A stretch of 64,000 nt of DNA from Pollenia angustigena (taxonomy: Eukaryota > Arthropoda > Insecta > Diptera > Polleniidae). A program made the position numbers and the translations under genes. Below, in pieces: positions 43,420 to 54,245 of the stretch (its first letter is position 1; every line of letters starts with the position of its first letter). Location of the stretch: assembly GCA_930367215.1 (NCBI GenBank), contig OV884056.1:283260067-283324066 (forward strand), written 5' to 3'. The notes below the pieces were generated by a model. The model was not told the origin of the DNA and ran no database searches. It saw only the letters and a list, made by a program, of their open reading frames with translations.

Positions 43420-44600
43420 TGTCAAGTTGTTTGACCAAATTAATTTGACATTTCTTTGTTTCAGTTTTTGACAAATTCAATTATGGAGAGGTACACAATA
43501 AAGCAGAGCGTTCAGATTTTTCAGCCTTTTACGAAAATAGGCGTTTTATTCGTCAGCATAATCGACCAATGTGTCCACAATCATGAGAATTGTGCTCAAA
43601 TTTCTGCAAACCGGGTCTCTAGGAAATGTGAAAACACCTGTGCATGCTCGCCCGATTCGTATATGGGCTCCTAGCTATAAATTGAGACTATGGTCATTAG
43701 GGGTATAACCAAAATAAGAACCTATCATTACGGTATGGGCAATGTTATACTGATATTAAAAATCGATATCAGGGGTCATTTCGGTCCAAAAACCTTCGGC
43801 ACCAAATGCAATTTCTAAAACACCAAAAAATTTTTTTTTTGTCGCATAAATTGTAATTTAAATTTTTATGGTGGGTATCCTTCCCTTGTACCGTTTTTTT
43901 GGTTTCTTTTTTTGGAATGCAAGGAATCGCCATTTCATAAAAAAAAAAACACGAAATGCCAAGACCAGCATGGCTTTCGACGTTAGAATTATGGATTTCC
44001 TGTAAAACTGCAAAAAAATTATAAGCTAAAACTTCATCGCGATCGGTGCCGAACCTTTTTGAACGCTCGCGAAAAAAGGAAGGCACATTTCTTCATATTT
44101 TTTTATGCACTATCTCACTATGATAGGTCCTTTTTGATATTTGCAAAAAAATGCAAATGGTTATATCCCTAATGGTTTGGAAGATATACGGTTCCAACAG
44201 AATAGTGTTACTTGCCACACATCCAACGGAGCAATGGCTCTTTTGCGCTAGAAATTTAACGGCCGCGTTAAAAGAAAAAGTGTACGTAAACAAGCCAAGA
44301 ACAATTCAAAAGCTAAAGGATGCGATTATTCGGCACATTAACGATATTGAACCTTAATTATATCTCAGAGTCAATGAAAATATGTATAGACCATCGGAAA
44401 GAGGTATGCCACCGAAAAGGTGGCGAGCATTTTGCCGATATTTTGTTTCACAAATAGGTGTCATAAAACCTTCTATAATAATAAAAAATATAAAGATAAT
44501 TTTCCAAAAACTTTATGTTTTATTTGCAATTAACATCGTGTGTTTTGGTGGGACCATGCTTTACAAAATCACTAAAAACGTGTAAGAATAAATCAAATCC
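43420..44600 (+). pseudogene. mariner-like transposase, interrupted copy
   Basis: The ATG at 43483 gives MERYTIKQSVQIF, the N-terminus seen at 1465, with the same leader. At 43560 the text jumps to IDQCVHNHENCAQISANR. After the insertion at 43693-44176 the transposase resumes with EDIRFQQNSVTCHTS (catalytic QQDG reads QQNS), then KEKVYVNKPRTIQKLKDAII and RHINDIEP, the normal C-terminal part. The conserved catalytic aspartate is lost and several stops occur. Confidence 0.85.
43693..44176. repeat. inverted-repeat element inserted in mariner
   Basis: Left ATTAGGGGTATAACCAAAAT with GGACC-like AAGAACCTATCATTA and right (complement) ATTAGGGATATAACCATTTG with AGGACCTATCATAG are inverted. Mariner text reads on at both sides. 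A 105-codon minus frame inside (43769-44086) has no recognisable motif. Confidence 0.8.
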
Positions 44601-44771
44601 TAAGCTTTTATTTTATTTATTTTTTGATAAAAAAAAAATTGTACGATTAATCGACATTAATTAACCGATTTATTCGTTGTTCGAAAATCGCCATTTTAAA
44701 ATTATACGAATAAGAGTTTAGTTTTGTGTGATGGATTAATCGAATTATTCTTAATCGGTTGACAACTCTAG

Positions 44772-46190
44772 TATTTACAGACCAATTCGAAAAGCATTTA
44801 ATTTGCTGTAACATATTTTTTGGGCGAATTTAATCTAAATGCCAACATAATTAGATGGCTAACATACACAAAGAGTCTAATTTGAAAAGAAGTTTTTATG
44901 GGGAATATATTCAATTATAGGCCGATTCTCAGCATTTACATAAACTTCGTCCTTGGTGCAGTTAAAATGTATTTACAAAATTTGATCAAATTATGTACAA
45001 ATTGCAACTTGTACTTTGCGCACAAGGTTAACATGGAAAGCAGCCAGCCAGCAGGACGGATGGGCATAGTTAAATCACTTTAAAAAGTGATTCTCACTCG
45101 GTCGGTGTACTAAATGATTGGTTCAGATTTCTTTGTATTGCACACATCGCCAAAAACGTATGTATTGTTTGTTAAATAACATACTTAATGACAACCTGCT
45201 TTGTCTACATTTTAGAGTAAAATTTAAATGTGGATGGGGCAATTAAAGCAACACGTTGGGTAAACAGATAGATATTTAAAACAGAAAAGCTATCTGTTAA
45301 CCAGAATTTCGAATAAAAAAAAAAAATTTTTATTTGTTGCAAAAGCTTGCAGCATCTAAAAAAATTGAATATGTATCAAAAAATGCCTTAAAAAGGCAAC
45401 ATGTGCGTCAAAAACTTAAAAAAATGCTGCAAAAAGACTCTTTTAACTAAATTATGCAAAAACATGCTCCAAACGGTAAAATATGCACTAACAAATCGAT
45501 GCCGAAATTCATGAAAAGCTCTAAAACGGATAGATATTTTATGTCTGCCTTCATTGGTCGCACAAGGAAAAACATGCAATTGCATATTTGTGGTTTCCCT
45601 GGTTATTAATATCAAATTAAAATATTAACAATCAGGCCTGTTCTGAAAACCACTTTAATTCAAATCACTTGATTTCAAATCACTTCCGCATTTTCAGAAC
45701 ACACGTGTTATATTGTAGTGCTCCGTTCTCTCACATTTTCTTCAACCGGGCAAAGTATAAAAGATCCCTGTAGTTCATGTGGCTGTCTCCGAGCAGGTTA
45801 TAACTGTAACCCCTTTATGACACAACCAGTCCGAATGCTAGTCATATGACGGGTCACTTTAACAAGGGGATGTCCTACGAGGGGGTAAATTGTCACTAAG
45901 AGGCCACAAAAAGACAGTTCATAAGCCGGTTCTTCTTGGCTTACCCTTAAATGACTCCTTATACCAACCATAAATCTGCTTTACTGATTGTGTTGTCAAA
46001 TGTTGTGTTTCTCTCTCTCTCTCATAAAATGAACGAAATGCTTATTTTTTTTTTGTCATTATTTTTTATTGAATCTTCATATATTAAATATGAACTAACA
46101 ATAATTAATCAAATCTTAACCTAATACGTTATTTTATGTCCTGCCAGTGGCAGACAAAATTTTCTTCATCACGGGTTCTGTTCACTTATA
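44772..46190. other. no gene; TATGCA-rich debris
   Basis: 45410-45610 has ATATGCA/ACATGCTCC motifs and ends CATGCAATTGCATATTTGTG, GTTTCCCTG, a hAT-like end without a visible partner. (TC)n lies near 46010-46023. 45740-45960 is slightly GC-richer, and its phrase GGGGTAAATTGTCAC recurs at 48755, on the other side of the Jockey element. Confidence 0.5.
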
Positions 46191-46645
46191 TATTTCGCTC
46201 ATAAATAAACTTATGTTTATCGCTCATCTAATTGGGTAAGTGCTGCAGTGTCTCTTCTTCTTAAGCGAGTGTGGCCGCCATGATTTAAAATATTTCGAGC
46301 TAGTGGATTTGGGTGTTGTTCAAGCCTTTTTAAATATTTTATTGCATATTTTGTAATCATAGTTTTAACTAATGGCACATTGAGATCCTTATGAATGTTT
46401 GAGTTTTTAACATACCAGGGAGCTGCTGTGATTATTCGAAGAAGTTTATTTTGGCGCCTTTGAATTTTGTCGATATTAGAGGCCGAGACAGTGCCCTATA
46501 GTTGAATACCGTAGCACCAGATAGGCTTTAAGAAAGAGTTGTAAAGTAGAAGCTTGCAATCGAGACTAAGGACAGAATTTCTTCCAATAAGCCAATGAAT
46601 TTGAATGGCTTTTAGTTTCATTTGAGTTAATTTTGCCTCTATATG

Positions 46646-47501
46646 TCATTTCCACGTTAATCGCCGATCCAGATGTATACCGAGATATTTTACATGCGAA
46701 TGTTGAGGAATTATTTGATTTTTGATTGTAATAGGGGGACAAGATTCCCGGCGCAAAGTGAATGTTATATGTACGCATTTTTGCTCATTGACCATTATCC
46801 TCCATTGTCTTAACCATATTTCTAGTTGAAATATATGATGCTGTAAGTAACGCGATGCTTCATAACGATTTTCGTGAACGCTTAGAAAAGCTGTATCGTC
46901 TGCAAATGTTGAAGTTTGTGTGTAGTTGCTTGTTGGCATGTCCGAAGTATAAATTAAGTATAATAGGGGGCCCAGGATTGTGGGCTGAGGTGAACTTAAG
47001 AAATTTCCTTCTTTAATAATAAATTGACGACCGACTAAGTAGCTTTTTAGCAGCTTGTGTGTGTTTGCTGGTAAATTATGCTTCAATTTATGTAATAAGC
47101 CTTCATGCCAGACTTTATCAAAAGCTTGCGAAACATCGATGAAGAGTGCTGAGCAATATTTCTTTTCTTCAAATGCTTTTCTTATGACATTTACAATTCG
47201 ATGAGTCTGTTCGATTGTGCTGTGTTTTCTTCTAAATCCGAACTGATGGTTTGGAATACATTCTATTTTCACTTAAAATCGGTGTTAATTTTGAAACTAA
47301 TAATTTCTCAAACAACTTTGACATATTTGATAATAAGCTAATAGGCCTATAAGACTTAACTTTTGTATGATCTTTCCCTGGCTTTGGTATCATGGTAACT
47401 AAGGAAACCTTCCATTTTTGAGGATAGTATTCAAGGCGTAAAATAGCATTAAAAATAAAAAGAATAATTTTCTTTGATATGCGAGGTAGCTCCAAAAGCA
47501 T
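46646..47501 (-). pseudogene. Jockey reverse transcriptase
   Basis: Motifs: YYPQKWKVSLVTMIPKPGKD (47430), KSYRPISLLSNMSKLFEKLL (47330), HQFGFRRKHSTIEQTHRIVN (47240), ALFIDVSQAFDKVWHEGLLH (first catalytic Asp), STFADDTAFLS with the catalytic FADD at 46895-46906, and KYLGIHLDRRLTWK. The usual YVLY-PS-GVPQGS segment reads LSSPQPTILGPLLYLIYTSD, so the GVPQGS box is lost by a deletion. One frameshift lies between 47232 and 47272. Otherwise 208 codons are open, a relatively young copy. Confidence 0.93.
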
Positions 47502-47538
47502 TTTATTACTGATTTTATCAATACCAGGTGCCTTCTTA

Positions 47539-48476
47539 CACTGAAAGAAAAATGCTTCATATATTTAATGAATCATTTTCATAAAAAAGTTTTCCTTGGG
47601 TAAATGAAAATTTTAATTGTCTAAATGGAATTTCATAGGTTTGATGAAGTATTTTCGTTAAAATCGCTTCATTAGATTTCGTAATTACGTTAAAAATTTT
47701 CATTGGATATATGAAAACTTAAGTTTGTCCAAGTAAAACAAAACATTTTAATTGGGAACATAAAAAAACAATATACAAACATAACTATATTCAAAAATTA
47801 ATGCAAAATTATAGTTTCCTTAAAAAAATGTTTAATTGTTAATTAAAAAATGTAAGATTTAATAATTTCATACATCTAATGTTATATGTATGCCATTAAA
47901 TTTATGAAATCAAAAAATTTTTTTATAAAAGCAACATATTTCAATAATTGCCTTCATAAATTTAAATTTTCATTATGACAATAAAAATGTCATTATAGTA
48001 ATGAAACAAAAACTTTCAATCCACTTTCAATCAACGTTGTTATTGTTATTATGGACAATTTAATCTCATATTTACGCCCTTAATTGAGAAAAAAACATAG
48101 TTTTTTTATACAAAAACTACACTGCCCCGGTAGACTAGCTGGTAGTGAGCTAGTCTATCAGCACCGAGGTTGCATGTTCGAATCCCGCCAGAGACAGAAA
48201 AAAAAAATAAAAAATAAAATAAAGTAAAATAAAATAAGAAAAAAGAAAAAAAAAAATAATTAAAAAAAATATAAAAAAAAAAAAAAATTTTTACTTTATT
48301 GAAAGTATTCATCCAATGAATAATATTCATGGATCTAATGTAATGTTTCATTAAGTCCTTTTAATGAAACAGGTTTCATTGATCCAACGAAGCGCCGCAT
48401 AGGTTCCTTTATAATGCAATTTTTCATGGGATTAATGTCAAAATTCGTTAGTATTGCGAAGAAAATTCCTTCAGTG
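47539..48476. repeat. CACTGAAAGAAAA element with TA flanks, carrying a SINE
   Basis: Left CACTGAAAGAAAAATGC and right (complement) CACTGAAGGAATTTTCTTC are inverted and bounded by TA. Removing it joins the Jockey frame at CDL...KKAPGID. ATGAATCATTTTCAT/TCATTAAAT-type motifs repeat along both halves (47555-47720 and 48310-48440). It contains the SINE at 48124. No ORF. Confidence 0.85.
48124..48290 (+). repeat. tRNA-related SINE, copy 2
   Basis: The head reads GCCCCGGTAGACTAGCTGGT (A box TAGACTAGCTGG fits TRGCNNAGYNGG loosely) and GCATGTTCGAATCCCGCC (B box GTTCGAATCC). It is followed directly by an A-rich tail of about 90 bases (AAATAAAATAAAGTAAAAT). It is shorter than copy 1, whose extra body between head and tail is missing here. 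Confidence 0.85.
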
Positions 48477-48640
48477 TAGTGTTTAAGTCACAAATAGCCT
48501 TTTCGATTTCTCTTATCTCAAATCTGAGGGGAATAGCTGCTCTAGCAGCAACAGGTGGTAACTCGACCGCAATATTGTGAGATATATTTGGTGTAAATAC
48601 GTTTTTCAAGTTAGTCACTTAAAATGCTCAATGACATAAA

Positions 48641-49785
48641 TTTTTTACTTTCCACCATCCGAGTATAGGATCAATGTGGATAGTTGTATAACTAGTCTTC
48701 AGAGTATAGTATCAGTGTGGATAGTTTTATAACCAGTCTACTGTGTATAGTACCGCCACTTTTGGGGTAAATTGTCACGAAAAAACTACAGGGATATAAT
48801 AATGAATTTTATACACAAGTACACCTTATCGCCGTTGACGAATTTAAATTGTGCCTGCGACTGTTTGGTAATAGATAAAGAGAACGTGAACTTATTTCAT
48901 TTAATCTATTACCAAACAGTTGAGGGGATATTTTAAATTCTGCATCACTAACACCAAAACTTAATTGTATGACGTTATGACGACGTTGCAGCTAATGAGC
49001 GATATGGCGTGCAGTGTTAAAGTAAGTCGGAATGTAGTTACATTTCCCGGGAATTTCGCATTAAAGCAGAATTTAAAAAAATCTCTGCTAAAATACTTTA
49101 GTATGTATGTGGGTACACACATTTCGGTTTGACCCACTTTGTTTTTATTGTTGCAAATATCTTCTTTTAGCATCCTTTATTTATTCCCATTAAAATTTCA
49201 AAATATTACTTCCACTTCCAATTTTTTTCTTTTCTACAATCTATAGATTTATTATTGTTACATTTTATGGTCGAACTAAAATCGCCTGCAAACAATTGCT
49301 TCAATAAATAAATTTGGAAAAAATTTACCATTTTAGTTTTGTGCAAAAAAAAATAAAAAAATTTAAATAAACTTTGTTTTTAATTAAAGAAAGTAAAACA
49401 AGTGGAAAATTCCACCCACTTTTTGCGTGAAAAGAAAATGTTTTTTATTCTTCTTAATTTTGAATAAAATTTTTATAAAATACAAAAACAACAAAGTTAG
49501 GTTTCATTTAAATGTTCGACAAAAAAAAAAAAAAAAAAATATGCAGTGCATGCGTCCCAACAACAAATACATTTTTTTTATGTATTTTAATAAAAGTGTA
49601 TAAGCGTTTCTGTATGTGTGCGGGTTATCGGTGATGCCAGGAGAAATTAAAAAAAAAAATCCCTGCGTGTCTTAAAAATCCGTTGTTTTCCCTACAACCA
49701 AAAAAATGTTCCCTACACTTTTGCCTACATTAAAAATACATAATTTATTAACATTTTGTAGATATTAAAATTAAAGCATTTATTA
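48641..49785. repeat. repeat debris: 41-bp duplication and a short inverted repeat
   Basis: AGTATAGGATCAATGTGGAT at 48662 repeats as AGTATAGTATCAGTGTGGAT at 48703, 41 bp apart. At 48858-48921 ACTGTTTGGTAATAGAT and ATCTATTACCAAACAGT-type arms face each other; the left arm with GCCTGCGA also occurs in copy B at 12771. The rest is AT-rich with an A-tract at 49524-49542. No gene. Confidence 0.65.
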
Positions 49786-50297
49786 CAGTGTTCGAATATA
49801 AACAGTACATTATTTAACGTTCGGCTCACACACCCAAAAACGATATCTATTTTTTTTTAGTGATTGTGTAGACATCCCTTAATACCGTTCGTAACTATTT
49901 TCAAGAAAGTACAGTAAAAAACAGAACAATTGTAGTGATACTGTAGACAAACATTATATTTTAATGTTCTATAATGTTTTTTTTTCGTGTGTGTATTTTG
50001 TTTTTGTAAAAAATGTTTGTTTTTTTTTACCAGCCAAAAGGGACGAACAGTAACTAGCCGAACCGAACGCATTGAAGTTTCTGGATTTTCAAAAAAAACA
50101 CCGAACAGAATTAAATATTCACATCTTTTGTTGAGTTTGATGAAAACAGTAATATTTTTGTGTTCGAAAGATGACTAACAGGGAAACTATATTTTTTTTA
50201 ATGATTTTTTACACAAACACTATTAGCGTTTTGTTTTCCACAAATCTACCGAACCGAACATTAAGAAACGATATTTAGTGTTTATTTTCGAACACTG
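49786..50297. repeat. hAT-type MITE (CAGTGTTCGAA family), perfect duplication
   Basis: Left CAGTGTTCGAATATAAACAG and right (complement) CAGTGTTCGAAAATAAACAC are inverted, flanked by ATTTATTA on both sides (49778-49785, 50298-50305). Internal GTTCGGCTCACACAC and ACCGAACCGAACATT are shared with 52779-53321 and 25558-27352. 512 bp, no ORF. Confidence 0.95.
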
Positions 50298-50483
50298 ATT
50301 TATTAACAACAAGAAAAAAAACCAAAATAAATATGTTAATGCCATACACGCACATGTAAAAATTCAATTTCAAAAATAACACTGTGTGACAAATTTCAAT
50401 TTTTTCTTTTTGGCAGAAATGCCTCTATATAACCTTTAACCTACAGACAAAACCTATGGGGAATTCACAAGGTGTCATAAAGT

Positions 50484-50665
50484 CATATGTGACAGCGCAT
50501 AGAGAAAGGGACCAGTAAGGTAAAGGGAACAGTTAAAACCAACTATACAAAACAAGAGGTAGGGACGACCTACGCGCGTTTTCAAGGTTGACCAACAAGG
50601 TTGAGATGTGTCGCTTTCAAATGGCAAAACCCTTAGGTCCCTTTCTATTTTTCGCGTCACATATG
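50484..50665. repeat. 182-bp inverted-repeat MITE
   Basis: Left CATATGTGACAGCGCATAGA with GAAAGGGACC and right (complement) CATATGTGACGCGAAAAATA with GAAAGGGACC are inverted. The centre holds CAAGGTTGACCAACAAGGTT. No ORF is recognised. Confidence 0.82.
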
Positions 50666-50759
50666 TTTTTAAATAATAACATGATAAAATACGACTGTTG
50701 TGAACAACCCCTCATAATTCAGTCTGCTATCTTGAATTTAAATCAGCTGACTTAAAACA

Positions 50760-52075
50760 AATATAAACAAGTTAGAGTGCTATATTCGGCTGTGCCGAAT
50801 CTTTGATACCCTCCACCGACAGTTTAATTATTTCAGGAGTGATATCTACATGATATCTATTTATTATTAATTTATTTTATAAAAACAGACATCAGCATTA
50901 AAATTGGTTGCGGCTTAGACCTATATTAAATTATTGACTGACAATTTTGAGTAAAATATCATGATTTGTAACAGTTTAAGCCGAACTTAAATGATTTTTA
51001 GGAGGGGAATTTATATTGGAGCCATGATAAGTTATGAACCAATCATTCTATAAAGCTGCAAAGTGATTTCTGGTGTTAACAACATAAATTTCAATGTATT
51101 TCAAAACAGCGGTGAAATTAGTTTTAGCGTTTACAGTGAATTTCAGAAGGCTGCTTAATATGGAATCCAAGGTAAATTATGAACCGTATATCACAAAATT
51201 AATAAAATTTTTTCTGGCCTTATGAAACTAAGTTGGAAGAAATTTTACTACAATAAATATATCTGCTATGGCTTAAGGCGTACTTAATTAATTTACCAGA
51301 GTGGACATTATATGGGGCCTATAGTAAATTATGGACCGATCACCACGAAATTTATTAGTTTTATTTCTAGTCCCATAAAATTCAAATTTATTTTGATAGC
51401 ATTATAAATTACGGCTTAAGGCGTTCTAAACTGTTTTCCGGGAGAAGGGTTTATATGGAATTATGAACCGATCTTTACGAAGTTTCACAGTGGCATTTCT
51501 AGGCCTGTAAAACTATCACGTAGGTACCAAATTTTGTTATGATAGTATTATTAATTACGGTTTTTGGCGTACTAAAATGTTTTGCGGGAGTAGGATTTAT
51601 ATGGGGCCTAGGGTAAATTATTGACTGATCTTCTCGAAATTTTACAGTGTGATTTCCAGTCGAATAAAACGAACTTTTGCAAAATCTAAGTTAGTTTTTG
51701 TAACAAAATTTATAATTTTTTAAGGTGGTGGGTCCACATTTTGATTCATATATATACATATATGTTCCCGACGTTCCTATAAGGAGCATAGGGCCCATAG
51801 CTCTGATCCTACTAAACCGATTTTGCTGGATTTCTATCCAAAACTGCTTAGGATAACTACAAGCAATTTGACACCAAGTTTGTTTATTTCTTTTGAAGTC
51901 AGCGTGTTTTCAACAGACGGACAGACGAAAATGGCTAAATCGATTAAGAATTCCTCAAGGACCCAGAATATATGCACTTTAAGGGGTTTGAGATGAATAA
52001 TAAAAAAGTTTCACACAGAATGACAAACTTAGTATACTCTCTTCACAACTAATTGTGGTGGAGGGTACAAAAATA
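50760..52075. repeat. fly dispersed repeat with ~147-bp internal units
   Basis: It starts CAAGTTAGAGTGCTATATTC with GGCTGTGCCGAATC, a leader also seen at 1317, 15172 and 61828, and ends near GTGGTGGAGGGTACAAAA. Between 51011 and 51720 the phrase TTATATGGRGCCNNNGTAAATTATGRACCGAT returns at about 51011, 51158, 51310, 51450 and 51597, spacings 140-153 bp. GGACCCAGAATATATGCAC near the end resembles text common in fly repeats. No ORF, so non-autonomous. Confidence 0.8.
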
Positions 52076-52778
52076 AGAATTTACCTAAAATAAACATATT
52101 ATTTAATTATAAACCATGAATTCATAAATTAAATTAGATCTTACCTGACTATTTTCCATTTTTTAGACGCAAATCACAAAAAAATTTTATTTTGTTTGTT
52201 TATCAAACAGCAGAGTCCTAAGCCGATCTAATTTGACTAAGTTTGACTAAATTGCTAGCCGCAGGTTAAATTCGGATGTTAGCCGGACAAAATTATACCA
52301 ACGGCGACGGCTTACAAAAACTTATGCGACTCGGCTCAGCGCAGGTCTCTTCTGATTAATTACGACAGCACAATAAACGTAGCAAGCAAAGTTCTGTTAA
52401 TTTAAGACACTTTTTGTTTACAAAGCAACAACAATATTTTTAAACCATTGTAAAATGTTAGAACATTATGACAATATAACGTGATAGCACAACTTCGTAT
52501 TTGATTTTTTATTTTCTCTTCTTTTGTACTTTTTGAAGATCTTAATTTTTTTTTTTCAAAAGAACATTTTTTTTAAACAAAAATACATTTAAGATAAGTT
52601 TCTTATAATTTGTAGCAAATTGGAAACCAGATTTACAAAATTGGTACAAAGTTTTACCTGAACTAAAATATAAAAAAAATTTCCTTTTAAAAATATATAT
52701 TTTCTTCTTCTTACAAATTTTCATTAAATATTTTTTAAATATCCGAAATTGTATTGCTTTATTTCTCTTAGTTTAGAA
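52076..52778. other. no gene recognised
   Basis: AT-rich except 52210-52330. No supported feature. Confidence 0.5.
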
Positions 52779-53321
52779 CAGCGTTCGAAAATAAACAGTA
52801 CATTATTTAACGTTCGGCTCACACACCCAAGAACGATATCTATTTTTTTAGTGATTGTGTAATAATACACAACCCTTAATACCGTTCGTAACTATTTTCA
52901 AGAAAGAACAGAACATTATATAATGTTCGGTTCTTAATTAAAAAACAGAACAATTGTAGTGATACTGTAGAAAAACATTATATTTTAATGTTCTTTAATG
53001 TTTTTTTCGTGTGGGCATTTTGTATTTGTAAAAAATTTTTGTTTTTTTTTACCAGCCAAAAGTGACGAACATTAATGAGCCGAACCGAACACATCGAAGT
53101 TTGTGGATTTTCAAAAAAAAAAACCGAACGGAATTAAATGTTCTCATCTTTTGTTGTGTGTGATAAAAACAGTATTATTTTTGTGTTCGAAAGATGACTA
53201 ACAGGGAAACGTTATTTTTTTTAATGATTTTCTACACACACATTATTAGCGTTTGTGTTTTCCACAAATCTACAGAACCGAACATTAAGAAACGATATTT
53301 AGTGTTTATTTTCGAACACTG
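52779..53321. repeat. hAT-type MITE (CAGTGTTCGAA family), perfect duplication
   Basis: Left CAGCGTTCGAAAATAAACAG and right (complement) CAGTGTTCGAAAATAAACAC, flanked by GTTTAGAA on both sides (52771-52778, 53322-53329). About 90 percent identical by eye to 49786-50297, only 2.5 kb away and in the same orientation, but at a different target, so an independent insertion rather than a segmental copy. Confidence 0.95.
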
Positions 53322-54054
53322 GTTTAGAAGGTGTGACTGTTTTTTTTACAAATTAATTTCTATGTAAAAATTTCATTCTTTAGATATTCGCTTTAAATAT
53401 TCCCATACATTTTAGCGAATGTGAGTGCGAATACAAAAATGCTAAAATAAGAGAATAGTTCGCAAATGTGAACGCGACAATTCGTCGCCCCCTAATTATA
53501 TATTTTGGGCGCGACGAATACTCGGGTACATGATTTTGACAATTGTTGAAGATTGCCAGGGTGTTAGGACTCATAGTACACAGAAAAAAAATAAAAATCG
53601 ATTTCAATTAAAAAATGTGTGATAATAATTAAAAAATTAATTAAATTTGCACCAGTAAACAAATTAATAGTATCAATTAAACGTTTAATTCACTTGATTA
53701 AAAGTTTAATTCACTTGATTAAACATTTAATTTACTTGATTATATTTTTAGTTAAAACTGATTTAATTTTTGATTAATGCTTTAATTGGTAAAAAATTTT
53801 GGAGAGTTTTTTCTTCTGTTAAAAAATACTCCATTTTTACTTAAACGAACGCTATTTTATATGAAAAATTTTAATTTTTAAACGCAAATAAAACGACTTT
53901 TTACGTATGTTTAGACAATTTATTAAAAATGAGATAATATTTTGAAAATTACCTACAATTGCCTTAAAATAAAGTATACGTCCTTTTTTCCTTACGCTTG
54001 AAATTTTCTGAAAAAATCCCTACAAAAAGGGAAAATTCCCTACTATTGGCATCA
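53322..54054. repeat. possible ACAGAAAA-ended element and a short repeat
   Basis: 53578-53825 starts ACACAGAAAAAAAATAAAAA and ends GTTTTTTCTTCTGTT, with TTAATTCACTTGATTAAA repeated three times in the middle; it resembles the ACAGAAA group only in its ends. 53960-54056 carries GGGAAAATTCCCTACTATTG...GGCATCACTG, possibly the end of another element. No gene. Confidence 0.5.
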
Positions 54055-54245
54055 CTGTGTGTAATACCGTTCATTCCCCCACCAGCACTCAATTGTGCTC
54101 TTTGTGTCCTTCTTTGATTTTCTTCCTGGCCTAAAAAAAGCTTTATGCCTGAAACAATGGCCACCAAAACCAACAAAATAAAAAGTTTGTGAAAAAAAGG
54201 AATGGGAACAAATCGTGCAAATGCCGAATGACTGGCTAAAAACAT
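54055..54245 (-). CDS. possible first coding exon of a membrane-anchored host protein
   Basis: The ATG (complement of 54243-54245) has A at -3. The peptide starts MFLASHSAFARFVPIPFFHK, then a hydrophobic stretch LFILLVLVAIVSGIKLFL (about residues 21-38), then QEENQRRTQRAQLSAGGGMN. A short N-terminus with R/H/K, one transmembrane helix and a charged, Q-rich stem is the layout of type II (signal-anchor) proteins such as Golgi enzymes. After GGGMNG the sequence is GGTATTACAC, a weak splice donor, and repeat-like sequence begins at once. It is the only frame here that reads like host protein. It could still be a chance ORF or transposon piece. I do not recognise the gene. Confidence 0.3.

Larger units (their letters stand above)
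41923..44771 (-). mobile_element. decayed hAT-type element holding several insertions
   Basis: Ends CTAGAGTTGTCAA and its complement are inverted and flanked by TATTTA on both sides (41917-41922, 44772-44777). ATTCGATTAATCG-type motifs lie inside both ends (42010-42035, 44640-44760). A hAT transposase fragment is at 42235-42440. The rest is insertions: the fold-back 42530-43081 with its SINE, and the mariner copy 43420-44600 with its own insert. hAT would predict 8 bp; only 6 are clear. Confidence 0.75.
46195..48640 (-). mobile_element. Jockey-clade LINE, 5'-truncated, minus strand
   Basis: Reading down from 48640: linker and pre-RT (NVFTPNISHNIAVELPPVAA, PLRFEIREIEKAICDL), interruption by the element 47539-48476, then RT from KKAPGIDKISNKMLLELP to the C-terminal region (YGIQL-GTVSASNIDKIQRRQ, APWYVKNSNIHKDLNVPLVK, RRRDTAALTQLDE) near 46235. 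The endonuclease and ORF1 are missing. Downstream is a short 3' region to about 46195. Confidence 0.88.

Noticed and set aside
43769..44086. 105-codon minus-strand ORF as a gene
   Set aside because: It lies wholly inside an inverted-repeat insertion, has no motif, and its reading overlaps the element's end sequence.
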